Source: Flavobacteriales bacterium
GTDB taxonomy: Bacteria; Bacteroidota; Bacteroidia; Flavobacteriales; JASBRU01
Assembly: GCA_030149285.1 (NCBI GenBank)
Contig: JASBRU010000006.1
Coordinates: forward strand, 1-64,000
Direction of reading: 5' to 3'
Length of the DNA stretch: 64,000 nt
Shown: one piece after another, positions 59,678-64,000 of the stretch
How positions within the stretch are numbered: the first letter of the stretch is position 1
Layout: each line of letters begins with the position of its first letter
Made by a program: the position numbers and the translations under genes
Notes under the pieces: generated by a model
What the model saw: only the letters and a program-made list of their open reading frames with translations
What the model was told of the DNA's origin: nothing
Databases searched by the model: none

Positions 59678-60934
59678 TTATAAACGAGCATCAATTTTAT
59701 CTTTTGGTAAAACAGCTTTTACATCAAACACAACGGTATCCTTGTTTGTAAACGAATCGAAATCCATTTCTAAAAACTCTTTATGAGAAACCGCTAGTAT
59801 TACAGCATCGTAATCTTTACCAATGGCATCAACCATATCAATACCATACTCATGCTTCACTTCTGCTTTATCTGCCCAAGGGTCATATACCTCTACATTG
59901 GTTCTAAACTCTTGTAATTCGTTTATTACATCTATTACCTTAGAGTTACGGATGTCAGGACAGTTTTCTTTAAAGGTCATACCCAGTACCAATACCTTAG
60001 CACCTTCTATACGATGTCCTTTTTTAATCATCAGCTTTACTACCTGATTGGTTACGTAAAGCCCCATATTATCATTCAATCTTCTACCTGCCAAGATAAT
60101 CTCAGGGTTATGCCCTACTTCTTGTGCTTTTTGAGTAAGGTAGTAAGGGTCTACACCTATACAGTGACCACCCACCAATCCCGGACGGAATGGCAAGAAG
60201 TTCCACTTAGTACCTGCTGCTTCTAATACCTCAACTGTGTCTATACCCAGTTTATTAAAGATAACAGCCAATTCGTTTACAAATGCAATGTTGATGTCTC
60301 TTTGCGAGTTCTCAATTACCTTAGCCGCCTCTGCTACCTTTATAGATGGTGCTAAGTGCGTACCTGCAGTAATAATGCTTTTGTATAAATCATCTACTCT
60401 TTTTGCTACCTCTGGCGTAGAGCCCGATGTAACCTTAAGTATTTTTGTTACGGTATGTACTTTATCACCCGGGTTGATACGCTCAGGTGAGTACCCGCAG
60501 TAAAAGTCTTGGTTAAACTTCATACCCGATACACGCTCTAATACCGGTACACAATCTTCTTCTGTAGCACCAGGGTAAACAGTAGATTCGTAAATAACAA
60601 TATCGCCTTTGCTTAATACTTTACCCACAGTTTCACTGGCTTTTACAAGCGGAGTTAAATCTGGGCGTTTGTTTTTATCAATTGGGGTTGGTACGGTAAC
60701 AATGTATATGTTACAGTCTTTTATCCCCTCTAAGTCTGTTGCGTAGCTTAAGTGTGTAGATGTTTTTAGTTCTGCATCATCTACTTCTAAGGTGCGGTCG
60801 TGCCCCTTACGAAGCTCATCAATACGACCTTGGTTGATATCAAAACCTACAGTAGGCATTTTTTTACCAAACTCTACAGCTAATGGCAAACCTACGTATC
60901 CTAAACCTATTACAGCAATTTTTGTGTTTTCCAT
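59678..60934 (-). CDS. Nucleotide-sugar dehydrogenase (WbpO/TviB-like UDP-HexNAc dehydrogenase)
   Basis: 418 residues: [21 protein letters not shown] at the N-terminus, [40 protein letters not shown] with the catalytic Cys near residue 258, and [18 protein letters not shown]. These features fit the TviB/WbpO group that oxidises UDP-GlcNAc or UDP-GalNAc to the corresponding uronate. It is 9 bases downstream of the UDP-glucuronate 4-epimerase-like gene, so a galacturonic or N-acetylgalactosaminuronic acid is a likely capsule component. Confidence 0.92.
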   Translation of the reverse strand: MENTKIAVIGLGYVGLPLAVEFGKKMPTVGFDINQGRIDELRKGHDRTLEVDDAELKTSTHLSYATDLEGIKDCNIYIVTVPTPIDKNKRPDLTPLVKASETVGKVLSKGDIVIYESTVYPGATEEDCVPVLERVSGMKFNQDFYCGYSPERINPGDKVHTVTKILKVTSGSTPEVAKRVDDLYKSIITAGTHLAPSIKVAEAAKVIENSQRDINIAFVNELAVIFNKLGIDTVEVLEAAGTKWNFLPFRPGLVGGHCIGVDPYYLTQKAQEVGHNPEIILAGRRLNDNMGLYVTNQVVKLMIKKGHRIEGAKVLVLGMTFKENCPDIRNSKVIDVINELQEFRTNVEVYDPWADKAEVKHEYGIDMVDAIGKDYDAVILAVSHKEFLEMDFDSFTNKDTVVFDVKAVLPKDKIDARL

Positions 60935-60942
60935 GATGTGGA

Positions 60943-61995
60943 TTATACCTTAAAAAAGTCTCTATACCAAGCTATAAATTTTGCAATTCCTTCTTCAATA
61001 GAAGTAGCCGGTTTATAATCTAAATCTCTTACCAAGTCATCTACATTTGCGTAGGTAGCAGGTACATCTCCTGCTTGCATTGGCATCATATTCTTTTTGG
61101 CAGTCTTGCCTAGTACTTTCTCAATGCTTTCTATAAAATCCATTAAGCGTACTGGCGCGTTGTTACCAATATTGTAAATCTTGTATGGCGATTTTGCACT
61201 ACCCGGATCCGGGTTTTTACCATCCCATTCCGGATTCCCTTTTGGCGGGTTGTCTATTACTCTTACAATACCCTCTACAATGTCATCAATATAGGTGAAG
61301 TCGCGTTGCATCTCTCCGTTATTGAATACATTAATAGGCTGGTCTTCTAATATAGCTTTGGTAAATAAAAACAAGGCCATATCCGGTCTGCCCCAAGGGC
61401 CATATACCGTAAAGAAACGCAAACCTGTAGTTGGCAAACCAAATAAGTGGCTATACGTATGAGCCATTAGCTCATTGCTTTTTTTACTGGCAGCGTATAA
61501 TGATATTGGATGGTCTACATTATCTGATGTAGAAAATGGCATCCCTTCGTTTATACCATACACACTAGAGCTACTTGCGTATGCCAAGTGCTTAATATCA
61601 TTATGGCGGCATGCTTCTAGTATATTGGTAAAACCAATAATGTTACTGTTTATGTAAGCATCCGGGTTTGTTAAACTATAACGCACACCTGCTTGTGCAG
61701 CAAGGTTACATACTTTATCAAATTTTTCTGAAGCAAAAAGAGCGTTCAAATTCTCTTTATCCTCTAAATTCATTTTAATGAATTTGTAGTTTGGATATAC
61801 AGAGCTCTGAATTAGTTTGTTATACTCAATATCGTTTTCAGCTATACCTGCACGATCTAATCTACCATACTTTACACTTATATCGTAGTAATCGTTTATA
61901 CTATCTAAACCAACAACTTCATCTCCTCTTTCTAACAAGTATTTTGCTAAGTGAGAGCCAATAAAACCTGCTGTTCCTGTAACTAGAATTTTCAT
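60943..61995 (-). CDS. UDP-glucuronate 4-epimerase-like SDR
   Basis: 350 residues, extended SDR starting [36 protein letters not shown], which is the LspL/CapI signature. The active site is [16 protein letters not shown] and [19 protein letters not shown]; the region [23 protein letters not shown] completes the match. It interconverts UDP-glucuronate and UDP-galacturonate, or the N-acetyl counterparts, in the cytosol. It follows the tyrosine kinase gene by 10 bases, and the uronate dehydrogenase gene comes next. Confidence 0.92.
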   Translation of the reverse strand: MKILVTGTAGFIGSHLAKYLLERGDEVVGLDSINDYYDISVKYGRLDRAGIAENDIEYNKLIQSSVYPNYKFIKMNLEDKENLNALFASEKFDKVCNLAAQAGVRYSLTNPDAYINSNIIGFTNILEACRHNDIKHLAYASSSSVYGINEGMPFSTSDNVDHPISLYAASKKSNELMAHTYSHLFGLPTTGLRFFTVYGPWGRPDMALFLFTKAILEDQPINVFNNGEMQRDFTYIDDIVEGIVRVIDNPPKGNPEWDGKNPDPGSAKSPYKIYNIGNNAPVRLMDFIESIEKVLGKTAKKNMMPMQAGDVPATYANVDDLVRDLDYKPATSIEEGIAKFIAWYRDFFKV

Positions 61996-62005
61996 CTATT
62001 GTGTT

Positions 62006-64000
62006 TTATCTAGAGAATAATTTTTTAAAGAATGATTTTGGTTTGTTACCGCCTTCATCGTCATAGTAACCATACCCGTAGCCGTAACCATACCCGTAAC
62101 CATAACCGTAGCCATAACCATAGCCGTAACCATAGCCGTAACCATAACCAGAGCTTACTTTAAAGTCGTTAAGGATAATACTAATATCAGATACTGCATT
62201 TTGTGCGTACTGATCGTTAATATATCCTAATAAGGCTCTATTTGTATAGTTTTGACGCACAACATATAGGTTGATGTCACTATGTTTCATTAAGTCAAAT
62301 GCATCTGCTACTAAACCTACAGGAGGTGTGTCCATCACTATATAGTCATAGGTTTGTTGTAGCTCTTTCATCAAATTAGTTAAGCGGTCGCTCATTAATA
62401 ACTCCGATGGGTTTGGAGGAATAGGACCGGCAGAAATAATATCTAAGTTTGGTAGATCTGTTTGTTGTATTACCTCATTTTTGGTGGCTTGGTTTATTAA
62501 GTAATTAGTTAAACCAAGGTTGTTGCTTAAGTTAAAGTCGTTATAAATTTTCGGCTTTCTTAAGTCCATACCTATCAATAAGGTTTTCTTTTCACTTAAG
62601 GATAATACCAATGCCAAGTTTATAGCACAGAAAGTTTTACCCTCACCCCCTACAGATGATGTTACTAATACTGTACGGTTGTTTTTCTCTAAATCTCTAG
62701 CTACAAACTGCATATTGGTACGCAATGCTCTAAAGGTTTCTGAGATAGATGATTTTGGTGAGTTGGTAACAACTAGGTTGGTATCCTTATCACTATGCCC
62801 AACCACCCCTAAAATAGGAATGGCAGTTAGTTTTTCTAATTCTTGTCTGCTAGCAATTTTATTGTTAAAGTACTCTCTTAGTAAGATAATTACCATTGGT
62901 ATAACTAAGCCAAAAATTACTGCTAAACCAAAGCTGTAAGATTTTCTTGGATAAACCGGAGTATCTACTTTACTAGCTACATCTATAACTTTATTGTCTG
63001 CCAAGTTTGATGCTTTAGCTATAGCTACTTCGGCGCTTTTTTGAGCTAAGAAGTTATAAATATTCTCACTCAACATTACCTTACGGTTGATGTTTAATAA
63101 GTCTTTTTCTTTTTTAGGTAGTTTTATCAATTCATTTTCCACCTCAGCAATACGTGTATTAAGCTCTGCTATTTGGTTTTCAGAGTTGATAATTAAGTTC
63201 TCTACGTTTTCTGCTAATGACTGTGTAGTAGCCTCTATTTTAGAATTGATAAGATTCATGGTTGGTGTACCTGCTCTAGTGGTAACAGCCAGCCTGTTTT
63301 TTTCTTGATATAAAGATGCTAATTCGCTTACATAGCTGTTTAAAGTAGGGTCGTTTATACCCATAATAGATGGGGCCGGTACAGATGACATATCTGCCTT
63401 TTCATCCGTATACTTTTTTATTTGCTTGTAAGAGCTTAGTCTCATTTTTTCAGCAGACCTATTGTCTTCTACTTTTGATAAGCGCTCTAATATGGCTTTG
63501 CCTTGTATACTTAAATCTAAAGTTTTGTTATCAGACCTAAATACTTGCAATGCATTCTCTGCATAATGAAGAGAATCTCCAATCAACGACAATTGCCCCT
63601 CAATAAATTCTAGGGTAAGGTTTGCCATTTGGTTTTTATTTTCTAGGCCCATTTTTATGTATACCTCAGAAAGCTTATCTAAATAAGCAATATCTTTTTC
63701 CGGTACAGAACCTGTAAGAGATAGGGTTACAGCAGAAGCACCTTTGGCGGTAGGCTCTACTTTCAAACTATTTCTGTAATACTTTACAACTTTTACAAAG
63801 TTGTTTAACCTAAACTTTATACGGTTATCAGTATCTCTGTTTTTACCTCTTAAGTTTACTTTAAAACGGTAGTTTTTTGATTCAATGGTTTCGCCAAAAG
63901 CATATCTACCACCTTCAAACTTCACACCACCTTCTGCCGATTTATTTGTTATGGGGTTAAACTCTACAAAATTGTCGTTAGAGCTTATCTCAAATTCGTT
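62006..64000 (-). CDS. Polysaccharide chain-length/tyrosine autokinase protein (Wzc-like), 5' end outside window
   Basis: The track start at 63925 is a GTG; the frame stays open to base 64000, so the gene starts beyond the right edge and only the C-terminal 664 codons are seen. The visible part has a coiled-coil periplasmic region, a second transmembrane helix (SFGLAVIFGLVIPMVIILL), and a BY-kinase domain with Walker A SVGGEGKTFCAINLA, Walker A' LLIGMDLRKPK and Walker B YIVMDTPPVGLVAD. The tail is (Gly-Tyr)14-Tyr then an acidic and a basic end. Wzc-like kinases control capsule polymerisation and export through tail phosphorylation. It heads the whole minus-strand polysaccharide operon. Confidence 0.92.
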   Translation of the reverse strand, partial: NEFEISSNDNFVEFNPITNKSAEGGVKFEGGRYAFGETIESKNYRFKVNLRGKNRDTDNRIKFRLNNFVKVVKYYRNSLKVEPTAKGASAVTLSLTGSVPEKDIAYLDKLSEVYIKMGLENKNQMANLTLEFIEGQLSLIGDSLHYAENALQVFRSDNKTLDLSIQGKAILERLSKVEDNRSAEKMRLSSYKQIKKYTDEKADMSSVPAPSIMGINDPTLNSYVSELASLYQEKNRLAVTTRAGTPTMNLINSKIEATTQSLAENVENLIINSENQIAELNTRIAEVENELIKLPKKEKDLLNINRKVMLSENIYNFLAQKSAEVAIAKASNLADNKVIDVASKVDTPVYPRKSYSFGLAVIFGLVIPMVIILLREYFNNKIASRQELEKLTAIPILGVVGHSDKDTNLVVTNSPKSSISETFRALRTNMQFVARDLEKNNRTVLVTSSVGGEGKTFCAINLALVLSLSEKKTLLIGMDLRKPKIYNDFNLSNNLGLTNYLINQATKNEVIQQTDLPNLDIISAGPIPPNPSELLMSDRLTNLMKELQQTYDYIVMDTPPVGLVADAFDLMKHSDINLYVVRQNYTNRALLGYINDQYAQNAVSDISIILNDFKVSSGYGYGYGYGYGYGYGYGYGYGYGYGYGYYDDEGGNKPKSFFKKLFSR
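62067..62150 (-). repeat. Tandem GGN-TAY codon repeat encoding (Gly-Tyr)14
   Basis: Fourteen uninterrupted Gly-Tyr dipeptide codon pairs followed by one more Tyr. Synonymous codons vary (GGT/GGC/GGG, TAT/TAC), so the peptide repeat is maintained although the DNA repeat unit is imperfect. Confidence 0.93.

Noticed and set aside
62067-62150. Regular short repeats considered as a CRISPR array or VNTR outside genes
   Set aside because: The unit is a 6-base codon pair inside the kinase reading frame, without spacers.

Overview
The window is about 64 kb of low-GC chromosomal DNA from a member of the Bacteroidota, most likely the order Flavobacteriales. The evidence is the 5' half of a 16S rRNA gene with a Flavobacteriaceae-like sequence, promoters of the Bacteroidota type (TTG, 19 bp, TAnnTTTG), type IX secretion genes (porU, porV, gldJ, a porP/sprF homologue), proteins with T9SS C-terminal sorting domains, and many Cys lipoproteins. 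No CRISPR array, prophage or insertion sequence was seen.

Layout. 1-1.05 kb: truncated 16S rRNA on the minus strand, preceded by three tandem promoters. 1.1-8.4 kb: an SDR, two tandem secreted beta-propeller paralogues with T9SS tails, a VOC protein, and pdhC-pdhA. 8.5-18.8 kb: porV-porU facing a porP/sprF homologue, gldJ, murF and an outer-membrane protein. 18.9-25.1 kb: acyl-CoA dehydrogenase, anmK, and a compact glutamate dehydrogenase-mscS-nhaD unit. 25.1-25.6 kb: a noncoding element rich in nested inverted repeats. 25.6-29.6 kb: a secreted protein, an exbB/exbD/tonB-like energy transduction set, and folC. 29.6-33.9 kb: three lipoproteins, one with a gluzincin protease motif, then an arsenic-type operon (arsR, aquaglyceroporin, arsC, TSUP exporter). 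34.0-37.7 kb: tRNA-Val, a GIY-YIG-like protein, a flavin oxidoreductase, small hypothetical proteins (two too short to be clear in the ORF track), and what looks like a decayed T9SS sorting domain.

37.7-64 kb: one long minus-strand surface polysaccharide locus. In transcription order it starts with a tyrosine autokinase/chain-length protein that runs off the right edge and ends in (Gly-Tyr)14. It continues with uronic-acid enzymes (UDP-glucuronate 4-epimerase and two nucleotide-sugar dehydrogenases), then a nonulosonic (sialic/legionaminic-type) acid set: an SDR, hydrolysing 2-epimerase, aminotransferase, NeuD-like acyltransferase, NeuB-like synthase, CBS-nucleotidyltransferase and CMP-sugar synthetase. 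Interleaved are two formyltransferase-like genes and a PIG-L deacetylase, suggesting an N-formylated or otherwise remodelled sugar. The locus closes with a flippase, polymerase, glycosyltransferases, an AsnB-type amidotransferase, an initiating sugar-phosphate transferase, an ATP-grasp ligase and a DegT aminotransferase.

The most unusual items are the formyltransferase/deacetylase-bearing nonulosonate cluster, the ATP-grasp gene sitting where an acetyltransferase would be expected, the (GY)14 kinase tail, the nested-hairpin intergenic element, and the paired approximately 40-residue membrane proteins. All functional assignments rest on motifs read by eye and on gene order; no database search was run.
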